From: Parvimonas sp. oral taxon 393 str. F0440
Lineage (GTDB): Bacteria; Bacillota; Clostridia; Tissierellales; Peptoniphilaceae
NCBI GenBank assembly: GCA_000223315.2
Contig: AFUS01000004.1
Coordinates: 496,001 to 560,000 of the forward strand
Length of the DNA stretch: 64,000 bases
Direction of reading: 5' to 3'
The position numbers were made by a program, and so were the translations under genes. Shown here piece by piece: positions 30,434 through 40,451 of this stretch. Under the pieces are notes generated by a model. The model did no database searches and was not told where the DNA came from. It was given only the letters and a program-made list of their open reading frames with translations. Each line of letters starts with the position of its first letter. The first letter of the stretch is position 1.

Positions 30434-32146
30434 ATGACTAAAGATAATTTAGATTTAAAGTTTGGAGACTATAAATATATTCGTCCAGATTTTGAAAAAC
30501 TTAGAACTGATATTAGAACTTTGACTCAAAGACTTGTAAATGCTAAAACGGTTGAAGAAGCTATTGAAACGTATAATGAACTTGATGAATTAAATTCAAA
30601 TGCTGACAGTATGGTTGCTTTGGCTCATGTAAAAAATTCAATAGATACTAAAGATGAATTTTATGATAAAGAAATGCAATTTATTCAAGAAAATTCTCCG
30701 AAAATTGAAGAAGTTTTAGTTGAATATATTAGAGAATTTGTAAACAGTAAATTTAGAAAAGAGCTTGAAGAAAAGTTTGGAGTTTATTTATTCCAAAAAT
30801 ATGAAAATTATTTATTGACTTTTAATCCTTCAATTATGGATGATTTAGTTGAAGAAGCAAAGGTTGTTATGGAATATCAAAAACTTTTATCTTCTTGTTC
30901 AAAAGAATGGAATGGGGAACAATTAAATCTTACTCAGCTTGCTAAATACTCTCAAGATTCAGATGCAGATATCAGAAGAAAAGCTACAAATCTTATTTCA
31001 GAAGTTTATGAAGAACAAACTGAAAAATTAGATGAAATTTATGATAAGGTTGTTAAGATAAGAGATAGAATGGCTAAAAAGTTAGGATATAAAAACTTTA
31101 TTGAGCTTGGTTATAAAAAAATGGGTAGAGTTGACTACAATGCAAAAGATGTTGAATCTTATAGAAAACAAATTGTAGAAACTATTGTTCCTATTTGTAA
31201 TAAGTTAAGAGAAGAGCAAAGGAAGAGAATTGGTTTAGATAAACTTACTTTCTATGATGAACCTATTTTCTTTAAATCAGGGAACCCTGCACCACATGGA
31301 GAAAAAGACTGGATGCTTGAAAGAGCTGAAAAGATGTATAGTGAGTTATCTCCTGAAACAAAAGAATTTTTTAACTTTATGAAAACAAAAGATTTATTTG
31401 ACTTGGATGCTAAGAGTACAAAAGCAGCAGGTGGATATTGTACTTATTTAAGAAATTGGAGAAGTCCTTTTATATTTGCCAATTTTAATGGAACAACTCA
31501 TGACGTTGAGGTTTTAACTCATGAAGCGGGTCATGCTTTTCAAGTTTTTTCATCAAGAGATTATATTCCTGAATATACTTGGCCAGGAATGGAATCAGCA
31601 GAAATTCATTCAATGAGTATGGAATTTTTCACTTGGCCTTGGATGGATTTGTTCTTTGAAGAAGAAGCTGATAAATTTAGATATAAACATATAACTCACG
31701 CCTTGTTATTTTTACCTTATGGGGCATTAATTGATGAGTTCCAACATGTTGTATATGAAAATCCTGAACTAACTCCAAAACAAAGACGTGAAAAATATAG
31801 AGAATTAGAAAAGAAATATTTGCCATATAGAGATTATGATGGAATAAAGGTTCTTGAAGATGGTGGATTCTGGTTTAGACAAAGACATGTTTATCAAATG
31901 CCTTTCTATTATATAGATTATACTTTGGCTCAAGTATGTGCTTTCCAATTCTGGAATAAAGATAGAAAAGATCATAAAACTGCTTTTGCAGATTATTTAA
32001 GATTATGTAAAACAGGGGGAACAAAACCTTTCTTACAACTTCTTGAAGTAGCAAAATTAGAAAATCCATTTATAAATGGAACTATTAAAAAAGCTGTTGA
32101 ACCGATAGAAGAATACTTAAATTCTGTTGACGCAAGTAAATTTTAA
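30434..32146 (+). CDS. M3-family metallopeptidase (oligoendopeptidase F-like)
   Basis: 570-residue zinc peptidase that cuts oligopeptides in the cytosol. The zinc motif is HEAGHAFQV (HEAGH about residues 363-367), with the third ligand Glu in SAEIHSMSMEFF downstream. There is no signal peptide. The protein is mostly helical with an N-terminal helical half, as in the M3 fold. AGGAGG precedes the ATG, and a strong bidirectional terminator follows. Among the M3 subgroups it fits the PepF-related clade, but the exact name is not settled. Confidence 0.9.
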   Translation: MTKDNLDLKFGDYKYIRPDFEKLRTDIRTLTQRLVNAKTVEEAIETYNELDELNSNADSMVALAHVKNSIDTKDEFYDKEMQFIQENSPKIEEVLVEYIREFVNSKFRKELEEKFGVYLFQKYENYLLTFNPSIMDDLVEEAKVVMEYQKLLSSCSKEWNGEQLNLTQLAKYSQDSDADIRRKATNLISEVYEEQTEKLDEIYDKVVKIRDRMAKKLGYKNFIELGYKKMGRVDYNAKDVESYRKQIVETIVPICNKLREEQRKRIGLDKLTFYDEPIFFKSGNPAPHGEKDWMLERAEKMYSELSPETKEFFNFMKTKDLFDLDAKSTKAAGGYCTYLRNWRSPFIFANFNGTTHDVEVLTHEAGHAFQVFSSRDYIPEYTWPGMESAEIHSMSMEFFTWPWMDLFFEEEADKFRYKHITHALLFLPYGALIDEFQHVVYENPELTPKQRREKYRELEKKYLPYRDYDGIKVLEDGGFWFRQRHVYQMPFYYIDYTLAQVCAFQFWNKDRKDHKTAFADYLRLCKTGGTKPFLQLLEVAKLENPFINGTIKKAVEPIEEYLNSVDASKF

Positions 32147-32160
32147 GTAAAATGTTAACT

Positions 32161-32188
32161 AAAAAACGCTCCGTCTGGAGCGTTTTTT
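32161..32188. terminator. bidirectional intrinsic terminator
   Basis: AAAAAACGCTCC (32161-32172), GTCT loop, GGAGCGTTTTTT (32177-32188): a fully symmetric hairpin between convergent genes. It covers the purB stop codon. Confidence 0.95.
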
Positions 32189-33617
32189 AAACTTCTACTT
32201 CTTTTATATTTTCAATCATATTTTTATTTTCTTCTAAAATAGGATTAACTTCATTTTCTATAAATTCATCAACTTGAGAAGGACATCTTCCTATATATTT
32301 CATCGGATTAAGAACTTCATTAAGTTCATCTTTGCTCGTATCAAAGAAATCATCTTTTTCAATCAATTCTAATAGATTATTTTCTAGACCTTTTTCTTTT
32401 ACATTTTTTCCTGCAATTTGTGAAAGTTCCCTAATTCTTTCGTGAAGTTCCTGTCTATCTCCACCTTTTTTTACTTGATTCATCATTATATTTTCACTAG
32501 CCATAAAAGGTAATTCAGCCATTAAATGTTTTTCAATTACTTTTTCATAAACTACCATACCATCAACTACATTTGCATAAAGCTCTAATATACCATCTAC
32601 TGCCAAAAATCCTTGGGAAATTGAAAGTCTTTTATTCGCACTGTCATCTAAAGTTCTTTCAAACCATTGTGTTGCAAAAGTTATTGAAGGATTTATCACA
32701 TTTGAAATAACAAAATTTGATAAGGCTCCAATTCTTTCTGATTTCATAGGATTTCTCTTATAAGGCATGGCAGAGGAACCTATTTGACTTTTTCCGAAAG
32801 GCTCTTCAATTTCTTTAAGATGTTGTAAAAGCCTTAAATCGTTTGAAAATTTATGAGCGGATTGTGCTATATTTGATAGTAAAAATAAAACCTTACTGTC
32901 AATTTTTCTTGTATAAGTTTGTCCAGTGACTGCAAAAACTCCTTTGAAGTTCATTTCTTTAGCTATGAAATCGTCAAGTTGTTTTACTTTTTCTTCATCA
33001 TTATCAAAAAGCTCCATAAATGATGCTTGGCTTCCTGTTGTTCCTTTTGCTCCACGAAGTTTTAAGTTTTCCAATATGAAATTTAATTCTTCAAGGTCTA
33101 TAAGTAAATCTTGCATATAGAGTGTTAATCTTTTTCCAACAGTTGTGGGTTGAGCGGCTTGAAAATGCGTATATGCCAAAGTTGGAATATTTTTATATTT
33201 TAGAGCATTTTTCTTTAATAAATTCAAAACATTTATAATTTTTTTCTTTATGATTAAAAGGGCTTCTTTCATAACTATAAGTTCAGTATTATCACCAACA
33301 TAGCAACTTGTAGCTCCCAAATGAATAATCCCTTTTGCATTAGGACACTGAACTCCATAGGCATAAACATGACTCATTACATCGTGTTTTACAATTTTTT
33401 CTCTTTCTAAAGCAACATCAAAGTTAATATCATTCTTAAAGTTTTCTAGTTCTTTAATTTGCTCATCAGTTATATTTAAACCTAAATTTTTTTCTCCTTT
33501 TGCAAGAGTTATCCATAGTTTTCTCCAAGTTTTAAATTTAAAATCGTCAGAAAATATATAGCTCATTTCTTTACTTGAATATCTCTTTGTAAGTGGATTT
33601 GAATAAATGTCTTTCAT
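32187..33617 (-). CDS. purB: adenylosuccinate lyase
   Basis: 476-residue fumarase-superfamily lyase that makes AMP from adenylosuccinate and also cleaves SAICAR in purine synthesis. The superfamily signature GSSAMPYKRNPMKSER is near residues 279-294; THFQAAQPTTVGKRL and KHDVMSHV (catalytic His region) are also present. The length agrees with the 475-residue subgroup. It starts at ATG 33615-33617, with GAGGAG upstream on the minus strand. No other purine genes are near, so it probably serves AMP formation from IMP/salvage (inference). Confidence 0.94.
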   Translation of the reverse strand: MKDIYSNPLTKRYSSKEMSYIFSDDFKFKTWRKLWITLAKGEKNLGLNITDEQIKELENFKNDINFDVALEREKIVKHDVMSHVYAYGVQCPNAKGIIHLGATSCYVGDNTELIVMKEALLIIKKKIINVLNLLKKNALKYKNIPTLAYTHFQAAQPTTVGKRLTLYMQDLLIDLEELNFILENLKLRGAKGTTGSQASFMELFDNDEEKVKQLDDFIAKEMNFKGVFAVTGQTYTRKIDSKVLFLLSNIAQSAHKFSNDLRLLQHLKEIEEPFGKSQIGSSAMPYKRNPMKSERIGALSNFVISNVINPSITFATQWFERTLDDSANKRLSISQGFLAVDGILELYANVVDGMVVYEKVIEKHLMAELPFMASENIMMNQVKKGGDRQELHERIRELSQIAGKNVKEKGLENNLLELIEKDDFFDTSKDELNEVLNPMKYIGRCPSQVDEFIENEVNPILEENKNMIENIKEVEV

Positions 33618-33999
33618 AAAAAACTCCTCAATAATATTTTTTAATATTGTAAATCAATTTTATTCAAAATTATTTTTAACAGATAAGTTAAAAAATAATG
33701 GATAAAGATATACAACTATATTATATCATATCATAATTTTATTTTTATAACTATATTATTAAAAATAAAATTAAAAAATATATTCTTTTTTGATAATTAT
33801 ATCATATATTTTATTTATTTTAGATATATTAAGAGTTAATAAAAAAATAGTTGAAATAACCGATATTTGAGTTTACAATATATTTATAAATATGTTATAA
33901 TAAATGAAGCTTTATGCTATTAATTAATAGGGGATACAAATTATTAATATATCAAAAAATTGTAAATTAATAATAATTTTGAATTAGGAGGTAATTTTA
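33618..33999. other. AT-rich intergenic region between divergent genes
   Basis: 382 bp of extreme AT content between purB and the deacetylase gene. Apart from the promoter at 33872-33901 I see no RNA gene, repeat array or reading frame with a ribosome binding site. Confidence 0.6.
33872..33901 (+). promoter_or_regulatory. promoter of the polysaccharide deacetylase gene
   Basis: TTTACA (33872-33877), 18-bp spacer, TATAAT (33896-33901); leader of about 95 nt. Confidence 0.65.
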
Positions 34000-35003
34000 A
34001 TGATAGATAATGAAGAAAAATAAAAATTGCGAAAAAGAAAAGAAAGAAAAGAAAAAGAAGAAAAGAAAATTTTATCATAATAACTGCTGTTTTCTTGGCA
34101 CTTTTTGTCTTTTTAGGTGGTAAGTATGCCTTAAATATTTTTTACCAAAATAAAAATCAAACACAAAACAAAACAAATCAAACTGAACAAAATGAGTCGT
34201 CTGAAAATAATGCAAATGAAAAACAAACTGAAACTGAAAAAGAGACTGAACAAAATAACACTAACGGAATAGATTTTTCAGAATCCGGAAGTCATATAAA
34301 ATCTGCGGATTCCTATGCTTATGATACTGCTGAAATTAGAGATTATATCATGAGTAAAAAAGAATATTCAGGAAAAAAAATGGTGTTTTTAACTTTTGAT
34401 GACGGAGTTACTCCGGGTATTACAGATAAAGTTTTAGATGTGCTTAAAGAAAAACAAGTTCCTGCAACTTTCTTTATAGTTGGTAAAACTTTAAATGATC
34501 AAGCAAAGCCATATTTGGAAAGAGAATTAAAAGAAGGACATGGAATAGCTATTCACAGTTTTTCTCATGATTATAATAAATTGTATCCAAAGAGAGTTCC
34601 TAACACTGCTGTTATTAAGGAAGAAGCTGAAAAGACAATGTCCAGATTAAAAGAACTTTTAGGAGAAAATTTTAATACTGGAGTTTGGAGATATCCGGGT
34701 GGACATATGTCTTGGAAAGGACTTGATAGTCCTGGAAACGGAGATGAAACTCTAAAAAGTTTAGGTCTTGAATGGATTGATTGGAATAGTTTATCAGGAG
34801 ATGCTGAACCACAAAAAGTTAGACCTACAAATAAAGAAGAAATGTTAAAATATGTAAAGACATCTTTAAGTTATTGGAAACAACAAAATGTAGTAGTTGT
34901 TTTAATGCATGATTCTCAAGGAAAGAATTTAACTGTTGAAACTTTACCAAGCATAATTGATTATTTCAAATCTAATGGTTATGAATTTGGTATTTTAAAA
35001 TAG
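34000..35003 (+). CDS. membrane-anchored polysaccharide deacetylase (frameshifted near the start)
   Basis: NodB-homology deacetylase, probably acting on peptidoglycan or another envelope glycan. The ATG at 34000 has an AGGAGG site. One A must be added to the five-A run 34016-34020 to reach the main frame. That gives about 334 residues: a Lys/Arg-rich cytosolic tail, one membrane helix (IIITAVFLALFVFLGG), an Asn/Glu/Thr-rich linker and the NodB domain. The domain has TFDDG (about residue 131) with the catalytic Asp and metal Asp, HSFSH metal His residues near 184, and RYPGGHMSW. Without the repair no start with a ribosome binding site exists. It is followed 7 bp later by rmuC. Confidence 0.87.
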
Positions 35004-35010
35004 GTGAATT

Positions 35011-36222
35011 ATGAATTATTTATTAATTGGAATTTTGATTATATTAGTTGTAATAGTAATTGTTTTGGTTTTGAAACTTTTAAAAAAATCAAATGATGAA
35101 ATTATAACAGATGAAGATATTTTAAAATTAAAACTTAGTTTTTCAGATGAATTTAACAGACTGAGTGAAAAATTAAATGGAAATAACGAAAAAATTTCTA
35201 ATCAACTGCTTGAATTTAAAAATTCCACTAATGATAATATTATAAAAGCTGGGAAAGAAAATATTGATTCTATTTTTAACTTCAATGATAAGTTGAAATC
35301 AGAGTTAAAAAATGACTTCTTAAATCTTACTGTTGTAGTTGAAGGAAGACTTGATAAAATAAATGAGAGTGTAGAAGTTAAGTTAGAAAAAAGTTTTGAA
35401 GATACTAAAAAGACATTTAGTAATGTAATGCAAAGTTTAGGAAGACTTGACGAAGCTCAAAAAAAGATGGAGTTTTTATCGAATAATGTTCAAAATTTAA
35501 ATAATGTTTTGACTGATAAAAAAACTCGTGGAATTTTTGGAGAAGTACAATTGTATCAAGTTCTATCTTCGGCATTCGGAGATAATAATGAAATTTACCA
35601 AAAGCAATATAAGCTTTCAAACGGAATGATGGTAGATGCAGTTTTATTTGCACCTGAGCCTGTTGGAACTATTTGTATAGATAGTAAATTTCCGTTGGAA
35701 AATTATAGGAGAATTTTTGAAGATGTATCTGATAATAAGCAAGAAAATGAAAAAAATTTTGAACAAAATATAAAGAAGCACATTGATGATATTTCTTCAA
35801 AATATATAATAAAAAATGAAACAACAGATCAAGCGATTTTGTTTTTGCCCGCGGAAGCTATATTTGCATATCTTAATGCTTATATGCCTAAAATTATTGA
35901 GTATGCCTATTCAAGGCGAGTTTGGATTACATCTCCAACTACGATGATGGCAATACTTACAACAATACAAGCAGTATCTCAAAATTTAAAACAATCTCAA
36001 TATGCATTAGAAATTCAAAAAGAATTGAACTCACTTTCTGATGAGTTTGAAAGATATGCTAAGAGATGGGAAACTCTAGAAAAAGATATAAACAAAGTAA
36101 GTAAAGATGTAAAAGATATTTTTACAACTTCTACAAAAATTACAAGACGATTTGATAATATAAAAAATGTTGAGGTCTTTGAAAAAGAAGATGTAGGAGA
36201 AGTTTTAAAAATTTCAGAATAA
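35011..36222 (+). CDS. rmuC: RmuC-family DNA recombination protein
   Basis: 403 residues. A single N-terminal membrane helix (LLIGILIILVVIVIVLVLKL) is followed by a coiled-coil region (about 40-165) and the RmuC nuclease-like domain. Conserved stretches include KTRGIFGEVQLYQVL, ICIDSKFPLENYRRIF and FLPAEAIFAYL. RmuC limits certain DNA inversions and is thought to cut non-standard DNA structures. GGTGAAT precedes the ATG, and the gene shares a transcript with the deacetylase gene. Its role here is inferred only from the family. Confidence 0.92.
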   Translation: MNYLLIGILIILVVIVIVLVLKLLKKSNDEIITDEDILKLKLSFSDEFNRLSEKLNGNNEKISNQLLEFKNSTNDNIIKAGKENIDSIFNFNDKLKSELKNDFLNLTVVVEGRLDKINESVEVKLEKSFEDTKKTFSNVMQSLGRLDEAQKKMEFLSNNVQNLNNVLTDKKTRGIFGEVQLYQVLSSAFGDNNEIYQKQYKLSNGMMVDAVLFAPEPVGTICIDSKFPLENYRRIFEDVSDNKQENEKNFEQNIKKHIDDISSKYIIKNETTDQAILFLPAEAIFAYLNAYMPKIIEYAYSRRVWITSPTTMMAILTTIQAVSQNLKQSQYALEIQKELNSLSDEFERYAKRWETLEKDINKVSKDVKDIFTTSTKITRRFDNIKNVEVFEKEDVGEVLKISE

Positions 36223-36231
36223 ATTTTAAGA

Positions 36232-36278
36232 ATGGGAGTATGTCAGGACAATCAGTTTTCTGTATACTGCCATTTTTT
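36232..36278 (+). terminator. intrinsic terminator after rmuC
   Basis: ATGGGAGTAT (36232-36241) pairs with ATACTGCCAT (36264-36273) with one mismatch, a long loop and six T. Confidence 0.65.
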
Positions 36279-36535
36279 GTGTTTTTTTATGAAAATAATT
36301 TTAAATTTCAAAAAAGTTATATTTTTTGTTTAGACAAAATTTTAGAGGGTAGAAAATAATGGAGTTAGCTTTTCCTAGATGAATTTTTTTAATTTAATTA
36401 ATACGATAAATACTCGTTTGTTAATTTGGAAGAGAGTGATTTATATTTTAATTAAACTTATCTAGATTAAATAACTCTAAAATTTTTAAATATTTTCATA
36501 AATTTAAATTATGAAATATTTTTTGGGGGTAAAAA
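36279..36535. other. AT-rich intergenic region before the surface protein gene
   Basis: No clear promoter consensus, RNA gene or repeat was recognised apart from the upstream terminator and a GGGGG ribosome binding site right before the ATG at 36536. Confidence 0.45.
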
Positions 36536-38402
36536 ATGAAGAAAAAAAGAATTGTTTCAGCAGTATGTTTAGCAACTATGATTTCTACAACAAGTGTATA
36601 CTCAACTACTGCTGCAGAAAAATCAACAGTCCCGACGGATTCTCGGACTACAAATGTATCAAAGGCATCAGATAACGATGATCAAAAAGCTTTAAAAGCA
36701 AAAGAAGAGGCAAAAAAAGAATTAACTGTTTATGCAAATAGTATTATAGATAAAGTTAATTCAGACAGTTCTCTTACAACAGAAGAAAAGAAAGTAGCTG
36801 TTGACAAATTGAAAAAAGCCTTAGAAAGAGCTATAAACCAAGTTAATATCTTACATACTCATAAGTATGTTGATTTAATAAAAAGAGAGATGAAACAAAA
36901 GATTGATGAGGCTTCAATTGTTAAAAACAAAATCAAAGATGAATCTAAAAAAACTATTGATGAAGAGCTAAAAAAACGAATCAAAATCATAAATGAAGTT
37001 GATGAATCAACAAATGAAGAAAAAGGTATAGCGATTGAAAAAGCTAAAAAAGAAGCAGAAAAAGCTAAAATAAATATTGATAATGCTAAGACAAATGCGG
37101 AAGTTCAAAAGGCGAAGAATGACGGAGTTGCTGAAATTCATCATTCAAATCCTGAATCAAAAATAAAAGAAAATGCCAGAAAAGCTATTGACGCTGTTGC
37201 TAAGTCAAAAATAGAAAATTTTACTGCTGACACAAACGCAACGGAAGATGAAAGACAAAAAGCCATAAGGAATGTTGATGAAGAAGTTAGAATGGCTAAA
37301 GTTGCTATTGAAAATGCAAGAACAAAAAAGAAGTTGAAGATATAAAAAATAAATTTATCGAAAAATTAAAAATATAAACATTAACCAAAAATCAGTAAAA
37401 GAAGATGCTAAAAAAGAATTAACGGATTATGCTGAAAAATCCAAATCTAAAATTAATTCAGATTCAACTCTTATAGATGAAGAAAAGAAAGTTGCAGTTG
37501 AAAAAGTTGAAGATATTTTGAAAAAAGCATTGAATCAAATTGATAATATAGCACAGGATAATTTTATTGATACTGTTAAACGAAAAGTAAAAGAAGATAT
37601 TGATAAAGCCGGTATAATTGAAAACAAAGCTAAAGATGTAGCTAAAAACTCCATTGATAAAGCAATACAAAAACAAATTGAAAAAATAAATTCCGAAAAA
37701 GATTCAACTAAAGAGGAAAAATATGAGTCTATAAACAAATTAAATGCTAGAGTTATGAAAGCAAAAATGACTATTGATAATGCAACAACAGCTAAAGCTG
37801 TTGAAAACGCAAAAAATGATGGCATTAAGAATATTGAACTTATAAAGGCGGAAACAAAAATCAAAAAACTTCTTAAAAAAGCTGTTGAAGATAAAGATGA
37901 AACAATAAAAATGGATGCTTTTAAAAATGCAAATAAGGAAAAACAGGATGCTTATCTTAAAGCGATAGAAGAAGGACAAAAGATTCTTGACGAACCTATG
38001 GCAACTAAAAAAGATGTTGAAGATGCCAATAAATCCATTGAGATTGCAAAGAAATCTTTAGATGGTAAAGCTATGGGGCAAGATAAAGGCAAAGACAAAG
38101 ACAAAGACAAGGCTAAGGATAAAGATAATGGCAAAATAAAAGATAAGAGTAAAGATAACGGCAATTCAAAAGATAAGGCTAAAGATAATGGTAGTACTAA
38201 AGATAAGGACAAAGCTAAAGAACAAAATAGAACTAATGATTCTAATAAATCAAAAGGTTCAAAAGTTTCTAATACACAAAAGAAATCTAAAAGCAAATTA
38301 CCGAAAACTTCTTATTCAAACGGAATTGTTGCCTACGGAATTTCAATTTTAGCAAGTGCATTTGGAGCTTTTTCAATTAGAAAAAAGAAGAAAGAAGATT
38401 AA
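36536..38402 (+). CDS. LPXTG cell-wall-anchored helical repeat protein (two frameshifts)
   Basis: About 622 residues after repair. A signal peptide starts MKKKRIVSAVCLATMISTTS. Two long helical repeat units follow, each opening with the same pattern (AKKELTVYANS... at nt 36711 and AKKELTDYAEK... at nt 37408). They contain NSDS-LT/ID-EEKKVAV and AKxxIDNA-TxAxV-xAKNDG, resembling DUF1542-type repeats of Gram-positive adhesins. Next come a FIVAR-like segment (nt about 37940-38070), a Lys/Asp-rich wall-spanning region (nt about 38080-38280), and the sortase signal LPKTS, a hydrophobic helix and RKKKKED. One A each is missing in the runs 37324-37329 and 37368-37372. It is probably an adhesin or wall-structuring protein; the ligand is unknown. 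Confidence 0.87.
38088..38225 (+). repeat. Lys-Asp-rich low-complexity tandem repeat in the wall-spanning region
   Basis: Short repeats of AAAGATAAGG / GACAAAGAC type code for KDKDKDKAKDK-like tracts with interspersed NG and NS. This is typical of flexible wall-spanning linkers and prone to length change. Confidence 0.75.
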
Positions 38403-38453
38403 CGAATTTAATAAAATAGTTAATTACTATATTACAAATATTTTAAATGTAAA

Positions 38454-38499
38454 GGTAGTGTATCAAGACTAAAAAGATTGATATACTACCAATTTTTTT
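38454..38499 (+). terminator. intrinsic terminator after the LPXTG gene
   Basis: GGTAGTGTATCAA (38454-38466), 11-base loop, TTGATATACTACC (38478-38490), T-tail; 13 pairs with one G-U. Confidence 0.9.
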
Positions 38500-38568
38500 G
38501 TATTTTTATAATGCTTTTATAAGTCTGAAAAAAAGTAAAAAAAATTTCAAAAAAATTATAAAAAAGTA

Positions 38569-38597
38569 TTGCAATAATAGAAATGATGTAGTATAAT
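38569..38597 (+). promoter_or_regulatory. promoter of the S10-spc-alpha ribosomal operon
   Basis: TTGCAA (38569-38574), 17-bp spacer, perfect TATAAT (38592-38597). The expected start lies near 38604, leaving a leader of about 215 nt before rpsJ. Confidence 0.8.
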
Positions 38598-38603
38598 ATA
38601 TGG

Positions 38604-38818
38604 GTGCTCATATGCACACAACAGGCGTTGACGAAATAGGTTGCTCAAATTAATGGCTATTTTCCAGCCTTTGAGGTAATTATTTCTGAGTATGTCGAAC
38701 TAGATTTCGGCGACAGGTCGCCGTATTTTTTAGAAGTGAAAATGGAACACACGGATGAGTTGATACGGAAGACCTAGTTGCATGATGCCAAAACATGCGA
38801 AATAAGGAGGTAAAAAAA
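38604..38818 (+). promoter_or_regulatory. structured leader of the ribosomal operon with attenuator-like hairpin
   Basis: The leader holds several helices. CTCAAA (38644-38649) plus GGCT (38655-38658) pairs with AGCC-TTTGAG (38666-38675), leaving a five-base bulge. CGGCGAC (38708-38714) pairs with GTCGCCG (38717-38723) and is followed by TATTTTTT, a terminator shape. GTCGAA (38694-38699) can instead pair with TTCGGC (38706-38711), which would block the terminator stem. GCATG/CATGC near 38780-38799 precedes the ribosome binding site. The position suggests autogenous control by a ribosomal protein (S10 operons are controlled by L4 in gamma-proteobacteria), but I cannot assign it to a named leader family. 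Confidence 0.65.
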
Positions 38819-39130
38819 TTGGCAAACAAACAAAAAATCAGAATTAGATTAAGAGCTTATGATCATGAATTAATCGATAGCTCAGCACAACAAATAGTGG
38901 AATCTGCAAAGAGAACTGGTGCAGAAGTGTCAGGACCTATTCCACTACCAACAGAAAAGGAAATCATTACAATCTTAAGAGCTGTTCACAAATACAAAGA
39001 TAGTAGAGAACAATTCGAACAAAGAACACATAAAAGACTTATTGATATCCTAAATCCTAACCAAAAAACTTTGGAAAGTTTAAAGAAATTAAATCTTCCA
39101 AGTGGTGTAGATATCGAAATTAAGTTATAA
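38819..39130 (+). CDS. rpsJ: 30S ribosomal protein S10
   Basis: 103 residues from the TTG at 38819-38821, chosen because GGAGG (38806-38810) lies 8 nt upstream and the protein then begins [20 protein letters not shown] as in the family. The longer frame from 38795 would start before its own ribosome binding site. S10 sits in the 30S head and in transcription antitermination (NusE) complexes. It contains the conserved GPIPLPTEK near residue 38 and ends in GVDIEIKL. It is first of the S10 cluster. Confidence 0.97.
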   Translation: MANKQKIRIRLRAYDHELIDSSAQQIVESAKRTGAEVSGPIPLPTEKEIITILRAVHKYKDSREQFEQRTHKRLIDILNPNQKTLESLKKLNLPSGVDIEIKL

Positions 39131-39183
39131 ATCTTAGAATGATTGTAAAATCAATCCGCTGTAAGTAATAGGAGGTGTACTCA

Positions 39184-39810
39184 ATGAAGAGTATTTTAGG
39201 TAAGAAAATTGGAATGACTCAAATATTTGCTGAAGATGGTTCAGTTATTCCGGTAACAGTTGTTGAAGCGGGCCCTATGTTCGTTACACAAGTTAAAACT
39301 GTTGAAAATGATGGCTATAATGCAATCCAATGTGGATATGTAGACAAAAAAGAAAAGAAGGTTACAAAACCTCTTAAAGGACATTTCGATAAAGTAAGTG
39401 TTGGATATAAGAGATTTGTAAGAGAATTCAGATTAAACGAAGGCGAAACTTTTGAAACTGGACAAGAAATTAAAGTTGACTTATTTGCTGAGGGAGATAA
39501 AGTTGATGTTATCGGAACTTCAAAAGGTAAAGGTACTCAAGGTGCTATTAAGAGATGGAATTACGGAAGAGGTCCTGAAGGACATGGTTCTAAATCTCAC
39601 AGAGTAGCCGGGGCTAGAAGTGCTGGTACTTATCCGGGTAGAGTACTTAAAGGTAGAAAAGCAAGTGGAAAAACAGGAAATGAAAAGAGTACTGTTCAAA
39701 ATCTTGTTGTTGTAAAAGTTGACGTTGAAAAGAACCTAATTCTTGTAAAAGGTGCTATTCCAGGACCTAAAGGTGGTTTAGTAACAGTTAGAGAAGCGGT
39801 TAAAAGATAG
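39184..39810 (+). CDS. rplC: 50S ribosomal protein L3
   Basis: 208 residues. I start at ATG 39184 ([15 protein letters not shown]), 9 nt downstream of AGGAGG; the GTG at 39175 is too close to that site. It has the central extension [20 protein letters not shown] that reaches the peptidyl transferase centre, and [15 protein letters not shown]3 starts 50S assembly. It is second in the S10 cluster, 53 bp after rpsJ. Confidence 0.97.
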   Translation: MKSILGKKIGMTQIFAEDGSVIPVTVVEAGPMFVTQVKTVENDGYNAIQCGYVDKKEKKVTKPLKGHFDKVSVGYKRFVREFRLNEGETFETGQEIKVDLFAEGDKVDVIGTSKGKGTQGAIKRWNYGRGPEGHGSKSHRVAGARSAGTYPGRVLKGRKASGKTGNEKSTVQNLVVVKVDVEKNLILVKGAIPGPKGGLVTVREAVKR

Positions 39811-39827
39811 TTTAAGGAGGATAAATA

Positions 39828-40451
39828 ATGCCTAAGGTTAATGTTTATAACCAACTTGGAGAAGTTGTTGGTGATATAGAATTAAACGAAGCTATTTTTG
39901 GTATTGAAGTTAATGAACATGTTGTTTATGAAGTAGTAAAGAACCATTTAGCTAATAGAAGACAAGGCACTCAATCTGCTAAGACTCGTGCAGAAGTACG
40001 TGGAGGCGGAAGAAAACCTTGGAGACAAAAAGGTACTGGTCGTGCTAGACAAGGTAGTATAAGAGCTCCTCAATGGAAAGGTGGCGGAGTGGTATTCGCA
40101 CCAAAACCAAGAAGCTACAGATACTCAGTTCCTAAGAAAGTAAGAAGACTTGCTATGAAATCAGTTCTTACTTCAAAAGTTCTTGAAGGAGAATTAAGAA
40201 TTTTAGATGCTTTAACAGTTGATGCATTTAGCACTAAGAAAGCAAAAGAAATTTTGAAAAATTTAAGTTTAGAAACAAAAACTATGATAGTTTTACCGGA
40301 AGGAAATGACATGATTGTTAAATCATTCGCAAACCTTCCAAAAGTTGAAACTGTTGTTGTAGATTATATGAATGTTTACGATTTAATGAGATTTGATAAT
40401 CTTGTAATTGTAAAAGATGCCTTATCAAAAATTGAGGAGGTGTATGCATAA
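39828..40451 (+). CDS. rplD: 50S ribosomal protein L4
   Basis: 207 residues. It has the exit-tunnel loop motif [20 protein letters not shown] (residues about 57-76) and [15 protein letters not shown]. In E. coli L4 also represses its own operon, which makes it a candidate regulator of the leader at 38604-38818 (inference). Its last base overlaps the rplW start, so the two are coupled. Confidence 0.97.
   Translation: MPKVNVYNQLGEVVGDIELNEAIFGIEVNEHVVYEVVKNHLANRRQGTQSAKTRAEVRGGGRKPWRQKGTGRARQGSIRAPQWKGGGVVFAPKPRSYRYSVPKKVRRLAMKSVLTSKVLEGELRILDALTVDAFSTKKAKEILKNLSLETKTMIVLPEGNDMIVKSFANLPKVETVVVDYMNVYDLMRFDNLVIVKDALSKIEEVYA

Noticed and set aside
36330-36380. GAGGG followed by ATG and seven codons before the LPXTG gene
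   Set aside because: Too short to support as a gene or leader peptide.
38088-38225. CRISPR-like or satellite repeat
   Set aside because: The repeats are in-frame codons for a Lys/Asp-rich wall linker with no spacers.
37535-38296. Long hydrophobic minus-strand frames opposite the LPXTG gene
   Set aside because: They are the mirror of Lys/Glu/Asp-rich coding repeats; low complexity, no start signals.
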